From Sulfopaludibacter sp963835555 (GTDB taxonomy: Bacteria > Acidobacteriota > Terriglobia > Bryobacterales > Bryobacteraceae): a stretch of 64,000 nucleotides of DNA. Positions 1-8,295 of this stretch are shown in pieces; position 1 is the stretch's first letter, and each line of letters opens with the position of its first letter. Under the pieces are notes generated by a model. It searched no databases and was not told the origin of the DNA. It saw only the letters and a list, made by a program, of their open reading frames with translations. The translations under genes and the position numbers were made by a program. The stretch covers positions 18,060 through 82,059 of the forward strand of contig CAWIGC010000004.1 of the NCBI GenBank assembly GCA_963835555.1. Direction: 5' to 3'.

Positions 1-624
1 CACCGTCCGGCCGTTGTTGTTGGTGCTGGGACGCGTCCCCCACGAATCCAGCGGCGCTCCCCCGGTGGCCGTTCCGATCGATGCCGATTGCAGTTCCCAC
101 TGCCGGCAGAACCGTTCCAGAAAGCCGGGCGTGCGGACTCCGGAGGCCAGCAGTTGGTGGATCTCCGGCTGAGCCGCCAGCAGTGCCGCCTGCGCCGTGG
201 TTTCGTCCTGCATCTCCTTGCTGAGCATGCCGGTGACGCCCCTGAGAACGTCGATCTGGCTGCTTTCGGGTTTCCGGATCCAGTAGGCCACGTTGCGGTT
301 GAACAGCTCGAAATTAAACAGGAACATGAACGATACGGGCAGGCAGCTCAGGGTGACTGCGCCCAGGACGAGTTTGGTCCGGAGCCGCGATCCTTCCCGA
401 TGGCTCTGCCGGTCCAGGTACAGCTTGGCGCCCTCCCGGAAGAGGTACCACAGAAGTGCCACCATCAGCAGAAAAATCAAGCTGAATCCCGCCCAGAATA
501 CCAGCGTCTGGCTGGGATTGGTGGGCTTGACCGGACCCGGGTTGAAGGACCCCAGCCACACCACGATCGCCATCGACAGGCCCAGCAGAAACACCGCGAT
601 GCCGTAGACGAGCCGTTTCTTCAT
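1..624 (-). CDS. NtrY-like sensor histidine kinase, N-terminal part (cut by left edge)
   Basis: Reading from the ATG at 624 on the minus strand gives 208 residues before the window ends. The start MKKRLVYGIAVFLLGLS is a first membrane segment (about residues 6-26), a second follows at about 43-62, then a basic linker with DRQSHREGSRLRTK, then a third membrane segment at about 84-104. This layout, including the REGSR-x-TK linker, matches the N-terminus of NtrY-family membrane sensor kinases. The HAMP, PAS and kinase domains would lie outside the window, so kinase activity cannot be shown here. It is transcribed divergently from the TonB-like gene, with about 100 bp between them. The family call is a judgement from the membrane layout. 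Confidence 0.7.
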   Translation of the reverse strand, partial: MKKRLVYGIAVFLLGLSMAIVVWLGSFNPGPVKPTNPSQTLVFWAGFSLIFLLMVALLWYLFREGAKLYLDRQSHREGSRLRTKLVLGAVTLSCLPVSFMFLFNFELFNRNVAYWIRKPESSQIDVLRGVTGMLSKEMQDETTAQAALLAAQPEIHQLLASGVRTPGFLERFCRQWELQSASIGTATGGAPLDSWGTRPSTNNNGRTV

Positions 625-742
625 GGCGGAAACCCTTACATTCGATTATACGAACTGAGGCCGCCGGGGAACCATACAGTCGCACTGCAACGATAAAGTT
701 TCGGTAATTTGAGCCGATATTAACCACATGGGACGAACGTCA

Positions 743-1087
743 ATGAAGTCACTGAAAATCCTGCTTGTGATTGGGGCGTCGGCACTGTTCGCGCAAGCGC
801 CTTTAAAGAAAGTCACTCGAGCGGAGGCCCTGAATGCCGTTACATCCAAGAGCCAACCCGAGTACCCGCCCATGGCGCGGCAATTGAAGATCGAAGGAAG
901 CGTCGAGGTGGACGCGGTGGTCACCGAAACAGGGACCGTGGAAGAGGTGAACATCGTCAGCGGAAACCCCATCCTGACCAAGCCGGCAGCCGAGGCCGTT
1001 AAGAAGTGGAAGTTTGCTCCCTTCCTGCAGGACGGCAAGCCCGTCCGGGCCAGCGCACCAATCGTCATCGTGTTCAAGAAGCAGTAG
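743..1087 (+). CDS. TonB C-terminal-domain protein, periplasmic
   Basis: A short protein (114 residues from the ATG at 743) with a signal peptide (MKSLKILLVIGASALFAQA) followed by one TonB C-terminal domain. Visible motifs are YPPMARQLKIEGSVEVDAVV and VVKKWKF-like AVKKWKFAPF, the strands and helix of the TonB/TolA fold. It lacks the N-terminal anchor and Pro-rich spacer of true energy-transducing TonB, so it is probably a secreted stand-alone TonB-box domain, as is common in this phylum, rather than a transporter energiser. An in-frame ATG at 728 exists; 743 is preferred because the signal peptide begins cleanly there and a GGGA lies upstream. It ends 10 bp before the chemoreceptor. Confidence 0.75.
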   Translation: MKSLKILLVIGASALFAQAPLKKVTRAEALNAVTSKSQPEYPPMARQLKIEGSVEVDAVVTETGTVEEVNIVSGNPILTKPAAEAVKKWKFAPFLQDGKPVRASAPIVIVFKKQ

Positions 1088-1097
1088 TGAGGGAGCC

Positions 1098-2517
1098 ATG
1101 AGTCTTACACGAAAACTATTAGTCGGATTCGGAATGATGGTAGCAGTTGTGCTGGTCAGCAGCGCCGCCGCCTTGATAATTACCCGGGAACTGAGCATAG
1201 ACCTGGAACGTGCCGCCGATGTCACTGCGCGCAGCCAGTACCTGGCCGGGGAAGTCGATACTTCCGCCGCGGATATGATTGGGACGGAACGGGCGGCCAT
1301 GCTTGCCGCGATGCTGGGCCAGAAGGATCAAGCCGTTGAATACCAGCAGAAATTTGCCGAAAAAAGCATCCACTTTGCAGAATGCCCTGGCGGAGTTGCA
1401 CAAAACGGCCTCGACTCAGGAGGCTGTCTCCCTGCTGGGAACCCTGGACCAGCAGACGGTAGCGGCTTTGAAAGCGCACGAAGAACTGAAACAAGCCGTT
1501 TCCAACGCCCAGTTGGATGCCGCGCTGAGCATCTTTGCGCAAAAGGTCGCACCCAACCTGGAGCGTATCGGGCAGCAGGCATCCGCACTGGTGGAGCATC
1601 AGAATCGCGATCTGCAAGCCACCTCGGCCGCCGCGGCGGCGAAATCGTCGCGCAGCATGGCTGTAACGATCGGACTGGCCCTGCTGGCGCTGACAATGGG
1701 AGTCGGAGTTTTCTGGCTGGTGCTGAACACCAATCGCAGCCTTCTCCATCTTTCCACGGCCCTGGCCGAAAGCGCCCAGCAAGTGGCCGGCGCCGCCGCC
1801 CAGGTTTCCGGCGCCAGCCAATCGCTGGCCCAGGGCGCGTCCGAGCAGGCCGCGTCCCTCGAAGAGACCTCTGCTTCCACTGAGGAGATTGCGTCCATTA
1901 CGCGACAGAACGCGGACCACGCCCTGCAAGTAGCCGGCCTGATGCAAAAGTCGGCTGCGGGAGCCGACGAAGTCAATCAGATGCTGGACCGCATGGTCGA
2001 GAAGATGAAAGAGATCGACGGTTCCAGCCATAAGATTGCGCGCATTATCAAAGTGATTGACGAGATTGCCTTCCAGACCAACATTCTCGCGCTGAACGCC
2101 GCGGTGGAAGCCGCCCGCGCAGGAGAGGCAGGACTTGGGTTTGCCGTGGTCGCCGATGAAGTGCGCAACCTGGCTCAGCGCAGTGCCCAGGCGGCCCGCG
2201 ATACCGCCGGCCTGATCGAGGAATCGATCGCCACCTCGCGCGACGGGACTGGCCGCCTCGATCATATGGCTGGAGCGGTGCGTGCAATGACTGAAAGTTC
2301 CCTGCGGGTAAAATCGCTTGTGGACGACGTAAATCAGGGGAGTCAGGAACAATCGCGCGGTATGAATCAGATTTCCCGGGCGATTCTGAATATGGAACAA
2401 GTCACGCAAAAGACCGCAGCCTCCGCAGAGGAAAGCGCCGCCGCCGGAACGGAATTGAACAATTATGCTACCAGCCTGAGTACGTTAGTGCAGGAAATGC
2501 GGGAAATGGTGGGATAA
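1098..2517 (+). CDS. methyl-accepting chemotaxis protein, one-base frameshift
   Basis: A membrane chemoreceptor: a first membrane helix (MSLTRKLLVGFGMMVAVVLV), a helical ligand-side domain, a second helix (about residues 195-216, SMAVTIGLALLALTMGVGVF) and a cytoplasmic coiled-coil signalling domain. The highly conserved hairpin tip is present as EIAFQTNILALNAAVEAARA followed by GEAGLGFAVVADEVRNLA. No C-terminal receptor-tethering pentapeptide is seen. The reading frame breaks at an A6 run (1360-1365): before it the frame from 1098 is used, after it the next frame. With A5 instead, the protein reads through as QKFAEKASTLQNALAELH, so the break is one extra A. No HAMP motif is obvious. It is the second gene after a TonB-like protein. 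Confidence 0.85.
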
Positions 2518-2523
2518 AAAAAA

Positions 2524-2544
2524 GGGCCGGCGTTTCACCGGCCC
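2524..2544 (-). terminator. rho-independent terminator for the minus-strand secreted protein gene
   Basis: The perfect 7-bp stem GGGCCGG / CCGGCCC with loop CGTTTCA is followed, when read on the minus strand, by a run of eight to nine T (2515-2523 on the plus strand is A-rich). It therefore terminates the gene at 2569-2865. On the plus strand the hairpin lacks a T run, although it may still protect the end of the convergent chemoreceptor transcript. Confidence 0.75.
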
Positions 2545-2568
2545 TCCTATAGACCTCGATGACTCAAA

Positions 2569-2865
2569 CTACTCGGCGGCTTTTACGGTATCCACGTCGA
2601 TGCTGTCGCCCGTCATCTTCCCGGTGATCGTTACTTTCTTGCCTGCGACCGACTTTACCTTGTCCTGATCGCTGATGTCATACACCTTGCCATCGGCGGT
2701 CACGAAAACCGCCGGAGCTCCGCGCTTAATGCAACTCTGGGCGCAGGCTTCGTTGCCCCACATTGCCTTTTTCGAAGCACAGTTTTTGTCTATGACATAG
2801 CCTGTCCACTCTGCAGCCAAACCGCAACTGGCAACCAATGCAAATACTGCCAACAGTTTCTTCAA
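2569..2865 (-). CDS. small secreted protein, DUF5818-like
   Basis: Ninety-eight residues from a TTG start at 2865, chosen because AGGAGG sits 7 bases upstream and because a clean signal peptide begins there (KKLLAVFALVASCGLAAEW). The mature part has GYVIDKNCASKKAMWGNEAC, then AQSCIKRGAPAVFVTADGKV, with three cysteines, and a C-terminal OB-like segment (VKSVAGKKVTITGKMTGDSI). This pattern resembles small secreted acidobacterial proteins of the DUF5818 type; function unknown. The longer ATG-initiated reading frame up to 3003 would add an improbable N-terminus lacking a ribosome-binding site. The gene is monocistronic, with its own terminator. Confidence 0.7.
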   Translation of the reverse strand: MKKLLAVFALVASCGLAAEWTGYVIDKNCASKKAMWGNEACAQSCIKRGAPAVFVTADGKVYDISDQDKVKSVAGKKVTITGKMTGDSIDVDTVKAAE

Positions 2866-2978
2866 ATCCCTACCTCCTCTGAGTGTCAAATTCCCAGTCA
2901 CAACGACTATACTCCACTGTACGTAGCCATCGCAACTTCGGATGTTATTGATAATTAAGACTTGTAAACTAGCTGGAT

Positions 2979-3503
2979 TTAAAAGAACAGATACTTCCGC
3001 CACTGCGCTTCGCTCTTGCCCAGCATGCGCATCAGGTGACGGCTGGTGTGCAGGCTGAATGGCCTGGGCAGACGAGCCAGTTTCATGCCCGCTTCTTCCG
3101 GCGTCCGGTTGCCCTTGCGATTATTGCAGGGATGACAGCATGCCACCAGGTTCTCCCACGCCGATTCGCCGGACCGCGAACGCGGTATCACATGGTCCAG
3201 CGTCAATTCCCCGGATGGCATGGTCCGGTGGCAGTACTGGCAGGTGTACCGATCGCGCATCAGGATGTTCTTCCGCGAAAGGGCCCGTGTCTGATGCGGA
3301 ATCCGGCGATACTCCAGCAGACGAATCACCGAAGGCAATCGGACGTTGGCGCGCGCCGAATGAATCGCATTCAGCGATTCCTCTTCGGCGGACGCTACCC
3401 CTTTCAGCACCAGCACCAAAGCGCGCCGCGCCGCGCAAATGTTGATCGGCTCGTAACTGGCATTCAGCACCAGAACGGGATTCTGCAGTCGATCGCTCGC
3501 CAT
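2979..3503 (-). CDS. HNH endonuclease
   Basis: A 174-residue protein with a complete HNH nuclease fold. CQYCHRTMPSGELTLDHVIP gives the first zinc-binding CxxC and the DH of the active site, then RSRSGESAWENLVACCHPCN gives the Asn and the second CxxC, followed by NRKGNRTPEEAGMKL with the final His/Asn-equivalent region. The N-terminal domain (VLVLNASYEPINICAARRAL) is the typical leader of the widespread stand-alone bacterial HNH family whose substrate is unknown. It lies directly downstream of comF (the comF stop is at 3504 on the same strand, gene order comF distal); there is no restriction-modification partner nearby. Confidence 0.88.
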   Translation of the reverse strand: MASDRLQNPVLVLNASYEPINICAARRALVLVLKGVASAEEESLNAIHSARANVRLPSVIRLLEYRRIPHQTRALSRKNILMRDRYTCQYCHRTMPSGELTLDHVIPRSRSGESAWENLVACCHPCNNRKGNRTPEEAGMKLARLPRPFSLHTSRHLMRMLGKSEAQWRKYLFF

Positions 3504-4421
3504 TCAGGAAACTCCCCCCAGGGTGGAATGTGCCGCCTTTGTGCGCGCTCCATCGAAGCGCCGGTCCACGCGAGCCACCGTGAGCAGCGTGACCCGCCGG
3601 GCGCCGGACCGTTTGAGCGCCAGAGCGCAGGCGGCGCCCGTCGATCCGGTTGTCATGACATCGTCAATCAGAAGTACACGCTTGCCCTGCAAGTCGCGGC
3701 GGCACTCAAACGCCGCAGTGACGTTCTTACGGCGCCCGGTGTTGCTCAATCCCGCCTGACTCGCTGTCCATCGCACACGCTTCAGCGTCCGTCCGGCCGG
3801 AATGCCGCAGCGCCGCGCGATGCTGCGCGCCAGCAGTTCCGATTGATTGAAGCCCCTCTGCCATTGCCGCCGCCAGTGGAGGGGAACCGCGGTAACCAGA
3901 TGGTATTCCTGATCGCGCGGCAGCGCCGCAGCCAGCAGGTCGCCCAGCGGTTTGGCCAGCGTCCGGACCTTGCCGTATTTATATAGGTGAATCAGCTCGC
4001 GCAGAGTGCCTTCGTATGCCCCGTAACAGTAGGCGGCGTCAAAACCGCGAAGGCCGTTGCGGCACAGAGCGCAACGGCCTTCGGCATCCAGCGGGAACGC
4101 GTTCTGGAACGGCGTTCGACAACTGCTACAGAAATACTCGGCGCTGAGTGGCTCGGGAGCCTTCAGGCACGTCCGGCAGACCGGAATTCGGCTCACTTCC
4201 TCAAGTGGGGTGGCGCAGATACGGCAATTTGTGGGGAAAAAAAGGGAAAAAAGAGCGTGCGAAGCTGACCGGACTATAGAAGGACCGACAATCGGGACTG
4301 TGGCTCGGCTGCTACTTGAGAAGACCCACCTCCGCCAAGCTCTATTGTAGCGGAAATCCCCGTTGTACGCGAACCATTCCAGGCCGCGTCTGTTCCGATA
4401 CCCGCGCCAGGCCCCCTTCAA
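3504..4421 (-). CDS. comF: ComF-family phosphoribosyltransferase-like protein
   Basis: This belongs to the ComF/GntX family, linked to natural transformation. It has an N-terminal zinc ribbon (CRICATPLEEVSRIPVCRTC and CSSCRTPF...CALCRNG) and a C-terminal type I phosphoribosyltransferase domain with the PRPP loop VLLIDDVMTTGSTGAACALA. The conserved LKYGK-like motif appears as IHLYKYGKVRTLAKPL, and RGFNQSELLA is present. The start is uncertain: ATG 4421 gives an unusually long N-terminus, and homology appears to begin near SHALFSLFFPTNC, before which no ATG, GTG or TTG lies nearby in frame. Downstream on the same strand is the HNH nuclease, immediately adjacent. ComEC lies elsewhere in this window, consistent with competence functions. 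Confidence 0.85.
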   Translation of the reverse strand: MKGAWRGYRNRRGLEWFAYNGDFRYNRAWRRWVFSSSSRATVPIVGPSIVRSASHALFSLFFPTNCRICATPLEEVSRIPVCRTCLKAPEPLSAEYFCSSCRTPFQNAFPLDAEGRCALCRNGLRGFDAAYCYGAYEGTLRELIHLYKYGKVRTLAKPLGDLLAAALPRDQEYHLVTAVPLHWRRQWQRGFNQSELLARSIARRCGIPAGRTLKRVRWTASQAGLSNTGRRKNVTAAFECRRDLQGKRVLLIDDVMTTGSTGAACALALKRSGARRVTLLTVARVDRRFDGARTKAAHSTLGGVS

Positions 4422-4428
4422 GGCGTCT

Positions 4429-4501
4429 AAGGAGGTGGATGCCGCATGTTATCGTGATAGATAGTGTCATCGCCGCTCAGTTTTCATCTGGACCAGTATG
4501 A
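4429..4501 (+). other. strong ribosome-binding site and 20-codon leader ORF overlapping the scpA start
   Basis: AAGGAGGTG (4429-4436) is the best Shine-Dalgarno sequence in this area, yet it serves the ATG at 4439, which opens a 20-codon frame (MPHVIVIDSVIAAQFSSGPV) ending at 4501, inside scpA. The scpA frame itself can only begin at GTG 4464, because TGA at 4455 closes the frame upstream. The leader could couple translation to scpA, or a one-base error could have separated the real start from the gene. Confidence 0.4.
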
Positions 4502-5252
4502 AGGGCCGTTGGACCTGCTGCTGGACCTGATCCGTAAGCAGCAGATCGATATCAAAGATATCCCCATCGCCACCATTACTTCGCAGTACCTGGAATTCAT
4601 GGACAAGGCCCGCGAAATGGATATCGATCTCGGCGCTGAATTCGTCTACATGGCGGCGACCCTGATCCACATCAAGTCCAAAATGCTCCTCCCCCGGGAT
4701 CCGGCGTTGGAAAAAGAAGGAGATGGCAGCGAAGACCCGCGCCAGGAACTGGTGGACCGCCTGCTCGAACATGAACGCTTCAAAAATGCGGCGGAGATGC
4801 TGCAGCAGAAGCGCCTCATTGAAGAGAACGTCTGGAGCAATCCGCAGATCAAGACCTTTGTCTCCGAAGATGACGATCCCGGCTTGGCCATTACCCTCTA
4901 CGACCTGGTGAAAGCGTTCGGCGAAGTGCTGGAGCGCGTCAAGAACCGCCCCGTGTATGAGGTGGAAGCCGCCGACGTCACCGTGTCGGACATGATCCTG
5001 TACCTCAAGCAGGCGTTCGAGTCCGTAGGCGCTGACGAACCGGTATTCATTTTGCGCATTTTCGAGCAGCAGAGAACCCGCCGCGCCATGATCGCCCTGT
5101 TCCTGGCCACGCTCGAAATGGTCCGGCTGCAGGCCGTGGTAATTACCCAGAAGGACCTCTTTGGGGAGATCGCACTGAAACGCCACAGTAATTTCGAAGC
5201 GGTATTCGCTTCCGGCCAACCCATGGCCGCAATCGAAAAAGACTACATTTGA
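4464..5252 (+). CDS. scpA: segregation and condensation protein A
   Basis: The kleisin subunit of the SMC-ScpAB complex that compacts and segregates the chromosome. The N-terminus FHLDQYEGPLDLLLDLIRKQ is the diagnostic ScpA motif that binds the SMC neck; PIATITSQYLEFMDKAREMD and LVMAATLIHIKSKMLLPRDP-like AATLIHIKSKMLLPRD follow. The C-terminal winged helix, which binds the SMC head, lies at about residues 170-255. Length (262) is normal. The GTG start is forced by an upstream in-frame stop, with an oddly placed Shine-Dalgarno (see the leader ORF). It overlaps the start of scpB by four bases (TTGA), indicating translational coupling. Confidence 0.92.
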   Translation: MSSPLSFHLDQYEGPLDLLLDLIRKQQIDIKDIPIATITSQYLEFMDKAREMDIDLGAEFVYMAATLIHIKSKMLLPRDPALEKEGDGSEDPRQELVDRLLEHERFKNAAEMLQQKRLIEENVWSNPQIKTFVSEDDDPGLAITLYDLVKAFGEVLERVKNRPVYEVEAADVTVSDMILYLKQAFESVGADEPVFILRIFEQQRTRRAMIALFLATLEMVRLQAVVITQKDLFGEIALKRHSNFEAVFASGQPMAAIEKDYI

Positions 5253-6701
5253 CCGAAATGGAAGAATTGGAAAAAGACATCGAGCAGGAGAGTCCCAGGG
5301 GGCGGACGATCGCCCGTCGTCGGCTTTCGAAGCGGACGCCGCTGAACCGGCCGTTCCCGAGGATTCCCCTCCTCGCCCGGCGAACCCGTGCAAGCCTCCG
5401 AGCCCCTCCTGCCCGAAGCCGGTGCGCCCGCCGTTCCCGGGGATTCCCCCTCCTCGCCCGGCGAACCCGTGCAAGCCTCCGAACCGCTCCTGCCCGAAGC
5501 CGGTGAGCCGGCCGTTCCCGAGGATTCCCCCTCCTCGCCCGGCGAACCCGTGCAAGCCGCCGAACCGCTCCTGCCCGAAGCCGGTGAGCCGGCCGTTCCC
5601 GATGGTTCCCCCTCCTCGCCCGGCGAACCCGTGCAAGCCGCCGAACCGCTCCTGCCCGAAGCCGGTGCGCCGGCCGTTCCCGAGGATTCCCCCTCCGCGC
5701 CCGGCGAACCCGTGCAAGCCTCCGAACCGCTCCTGCCCGAAGCCGGTGAGCCGGCCGTTCCCGGGGATTCCCCCTCCGCGCCCGGCGAACCCGTGCAAGC
5801 CGCCGAACCGCTCCTGCCCGAAGCCGGTGCGCCGGCCGTTCCCGAGGATTCCCCCTCCGCGCCCGGCGAACCGGTGCAAGCCACCGAACCGCTCCTGCCC
5901 GAAGCCGGTGCGCCGGCCGTTCCGCTTGAGGCCCCGGTCGAGCCCGCCCGCCCGCCACAAGTCGCCATGGAGGAGCTTTTGCACTTGGCCGCTGAACCGG
6001 CCGTGCTCGAAGATGCCCCTCTCAAGGCCGTCCTGGAAGCCATCGTTTATATAGCCGATGAGCCGTTGACACTCGCGCAACTGGCCGCTGCCCTCGACCA
6101 GCCCGCCGCTCGCATCGCCGCCTTGTTGCAGGAACTCATCGCCGAATTCGACAAACCGGGTCACGGAGTCACCATCCGGGAAGTGGCCGGCGGGTACAAA
6201 ATGGCAACTAAGGCCGAGCATCACGAGGCCGTGCGCAACTTCGTCAAGAGCCTCAAGCCGCCGCTCAAGCTTTCGCTGCCCGCTTTGGAAACACTGGCCG
6301 TGATCGCGTACAAACAACCGGTGACCGGGCCGGAGATCATGGAAATACGCGGCGTGCAGGGCGCGGGTGTATTGAAGACGCTGCTGGACCGCAAACTCAT
6401 TGCCGTGGCTGGCCGGAAGAACGTGATCGGCAAGCCCATGCTTTACAAGACCACGCGGGAGTTCCTGATTCAGTTCGGCCTCAAGGACATGACTGAACTT
6501 CCTTCCCTCAAGGAATTCGAAGAGATCCGTCGCATGGCTTTCGCCGATAGCGAGCCGGCCGAAGCCCCGGCGGCGGCACAGGCATCGGAAGCGGAACCGG
6601 CCGCGACTGCGCCCGCCGAAGCGGACAATCAACCGGCGCAGGCCGCCGAAACTGTGGCCGAAACCCGGCCCGAAGCCGCCGCACCGGCGCAGGAAGAGTA
6701 A
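5249..6701 (+). CDS. scpB: segregation and condensation protein B with long repeat linker, two one-base frameshifts
   Basis: ScpB dimers bind ScpA in the SMC complex. The conserved double winged-helix core starts near 5995 (ALEAIVYIADEPLTLAQLAA) and contains FDKPGHGVTIREVAGGYKMA and LSLPALETLAVIAYKQPVTG, followed by PEIMEIRGVQGAGVLKTLL. It is preceded by an acidic, Pro-rich N-terminal region made of seven 27-residue repeats, unusual for ScpB. The start TTG at 5249 overlaps the scpA stop, giving MTEMEELEKDIEQESP. To join this to the repeats, one G must be restored in the G5 run (5298-5302) and one C in the C4 run (5366-5369), where every other repeat copy has C5. An alternative is a GTG start at 5388 within the repeats, without ribosome-binding site. 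The C-terminal tail is Ala/Glu/Pro-rich. Confidence 0.85.
5344..5927 (+). repeat. 81-bp tandem repeat inside scpB
   Basis: Seven in-order copies of an 81-bp (27-codon) unit begin at 5400, 5481, 5562, 5643, 5724, 5805 and 5886, preceded by a partial copy. Each encodes EPLLPEAGxPAVPxDSPSxP followed by GEPVQAx. Copies differ at a few positions (AS/AA, GEP/GAP, PED/PGD/PDG), so the array is not a simple recent expansion. The partial first copy has C4 where the others have C5. Confidence 0.95.
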
Positions 6702-7441
6702 TGGAAGAACGGCTACAGAAGATTCTCTCTCAGGCCGGCGTGGCATCCCGCCGCCAAGCCGAAAAGATCATGGTGGAAGGGCGCGTCACTGTCAATGGCG
6801 CCACCATTACCGAACTCGGATCCAAAGCCGACCTGGAGCGCGACCACATCAAAGTGGACGGCAAGCTGCTTCGCCCTCCGAAAACGCAGCTCTACCTTGC
6901 CATGTACAAACCGAACAACACGGTTACCACGGTCAAAGATCCGGAAGGACGCGCCACGGTCATGGATTTGCTCCGCGGCGTGAAGGAGCGCGTCTACCCC
7001 GTGGGCCGTCTGGACTACCACAGCGAGGGCCTGCTCCTGTTCACCAATGATGGCGACCTGGCCAATGCCATCATGTCGGCCGCCACGCACCTTCCCAAAA
7101 CCTACGTAGTTAAGGTGAACGGTTCGCTCACCACCGATCAGGAGCAGCAGTTTCGCGAAGGCGTCCCGCTCAGCGGCCGCCGCACCATGCCGGCGGGCCT
7201 GAGACTCCTGCATGCCGCCGATAATCCCTGGTACGAAGTCAAGCTGTTCGAAGGGCGGAACAACCAGATCCGCATCATGTTCAAACACTTCGGACGCCTG
7301 GTGGAAAAGCTGCGGCGGGTCCGCATCGGACCCATCGAGATCGGTCCGCTGAAGCCGGGTCAGTTCCGTCATCTGGATGAAGAGGAAGTCGAGAAGCTCA
7401 AACGCGCCATTCAAAAATCCGGCGCGCGGCAAACCCCATGA
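6701..7441 (+). CDS. RluB/RsuA-family pseudouridine synthase
   Basis: It isomerises uridine to pseudouridine in rRNA. An S4 RNA-binding domain (residues 1-60, MEERLQKILSQAGVASRRQA) is followed by the catalytic domain. The motif GRLDYHSEGLLLFTNDG carries the catalytic Asp; EVKLFEGRNNQIRIMFKHFG is the conserved C-terminal motif. Length (246) fits RluB, which modifies 23S U2605 in E. coli, but RsuA or RluE specificity cannot be excluded. It begins 0 bases after the scpB stop (TAATGG) and overlaps the next gene by four bases, so scpA-scpB-rluB form one operon, a common bacterial arrangement. Confidence 0.9.
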   Translation: MEERLQKILSQAGVASRRQAEKIMVEGRVTVNGATITELGSKADLERDHIKVDGKLLRPPKTQLYLAMYKPNNTVTTVKDPEGRATVMDLLRGVKERVYPVGRLDYHSEGLLLFTNDGDLANAIMSAATHLPKTYVVKVNGSLTTDQEQQFREGVPLSGRRTMPAGLRLLHAADNPWYEVKLFEGRNNQIRIMFKHFGRLVEKLRRVRIGPIEIGPLKPGQFRHLDEEEVEKLKRAIQKSGARQTP

Positions 7442-7839
7442 ACCACATCTCCGAAATCCTGCACACCGCTCGCACGATCGCCGTAGTGGGACTCTCCAGC
7501 AAACGATACCGCCCCAGCTACGGCGTCTCCGAATATATGAAGAAGGCCGGGTACCGTATCATCCCGGTGAATCCGCGCGAAAAAGAAGTCCTGGGCGAAA
7601 TCGCCTATCCCGATCTCGATTCCGTGCCCGACCCGGTCGATATTGTGGATATTTTCCGCCGCTCGGAATTCGTGCCCGATATTGTCGAAGCAGCCATTCG
7701 CAAAGGCGCCCGCGTCATTTGGATGCAGGAAGGCGTTGTCCATGAAGCGGCGGCCCGCCGGGCCGAAGCGGCGGGCCTCATCGTGATCATGGATCGCTGC
7801 ATTCTGAAGGACCATCGCCGCCTCGCGCACGCATCTTAG
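7438..7839 (+). CDS. CoA-binding (YccU-like) protein
   Basis: A 133-residue protein with a single Rossmann CoA-binding domain: ARTIAVVGLSSKRYRPSYGV is the nucleotide-binding loop, GYRIIPVNPREKEVLGEIAY follows, and DIVDIFRRSEFVPDIVEAAI and GVVHEAAARRAEAAGLIVIM close the fold. It is homologous to the N-terminal domain of succinyl-CoA synthetase alpha but lacks the phosphorylated His region; the YccU family has no firm function. It overlaps rluB by four bases (ATGA), so it is co-transcribed with the scpAB operon. Confidence 0.88.
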   Translation: MNHISEILHTARTIAVVGLSSKRYRPSYGVSEYMKKAGYRIIPVNPREKEVLGEIAYPDLDSVPDPVDIVDIFRRSEFVPDIVEAAIRKGARVIWMQEGVVHEAAARRAEAAGLIVIMDRCILKDHRRLAHAS

Positions 7840-8200
7840 TGCCTGGTTTCGGGCGTCCTGCCGCAAGCGCTGCACGGCATCCATCACCGCGGCGCGGTTG
7901 CTCAATACGGCGTTACCCAGCGCCTGCGTCCAACCCATATCCCCAGCCATCATGTTCAGCACCTGGGGCAAAGGCAGTAGCCCGAGTACGCTCGGGTCCC
8001 AAGGCAACCGATCGGTCTGAATCGCCTGCGCCAGTTGGGGCCCGCGCAGGCAGGCATGATGACCGGCCCATGCGATGCCGTCAGGATCTGGGCCAGCAGC
8101 GGGTCGGGATACAGGGCCCGCGTTGTGCGATGCCATCCAGTTGATCCAGGGGAACCGGCGGCGCTGCATACTGCCCCTGCGCTGGATACTGACCAGGCTG
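7840..8200 (-). pseudogene. DUF3300 protein remnant
   Basis: On the minus strand, pieces of a DUF3300 domain can be read in two or three frames: PVPLDQLDGIA, then ALYPDPLLAQILTAS, then QLAQAIQTDRLPWDPSVLGL and LPLPQVLNMMAGDMGWTQAL plus GNAVLSNRAAVMDAVQRLRQ. The order and spacing match the start of this secreted domain family, but there are at least two frame changes and the C-terminal part is missing. The remnant runs tail-to-tail into the CoA-binding gene. It is the only content of the 450-bp gap before blaI. Confidence 0.7.
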
Positions 8201-8211
8201 GTGGACAGAGT

Positions 8212-8285
8212 ACTCTTAATTTTCTAGTTGACAGGTAATCGTACCCGGAGTCATGATATTCCCAGACTCTTAATTCCTTAGTTGA
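8212..8285 (+). promoter_or_regulatory. blaI promoter with two 20-bp direct-repeat candidate operators
   Basis: ACTCTTAATTTTCTAGTTGA (8212-8231) is repeated as ACTCTTAATTCCTTAGTTGA (8266-8285), 54 bp apart. The first copy ends in TTGACA (8228-8233), a consensus -35, with CATGAT about 18 bp downstream as -10. The second copy sits just after the expected transcription start and runs into the GAGGAG ribosome-binding site. A repeated site straddling a promoter in front of a BlaI-type repressor gene suggests autoregulation. This is inferred from position; no known operator consensus is matched exactly. Confidence 0.5.
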
Positions 8286-8295
8286 GGAGCGTCCG

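Noticed and set aside
4467..6746. 759-codon open frame on the minus strand with Gly-rich repeats
   Set aside because: It is the antisense of scpA/scpB; the repeats are the mirror of the 81-bp scpB units and no family matches.
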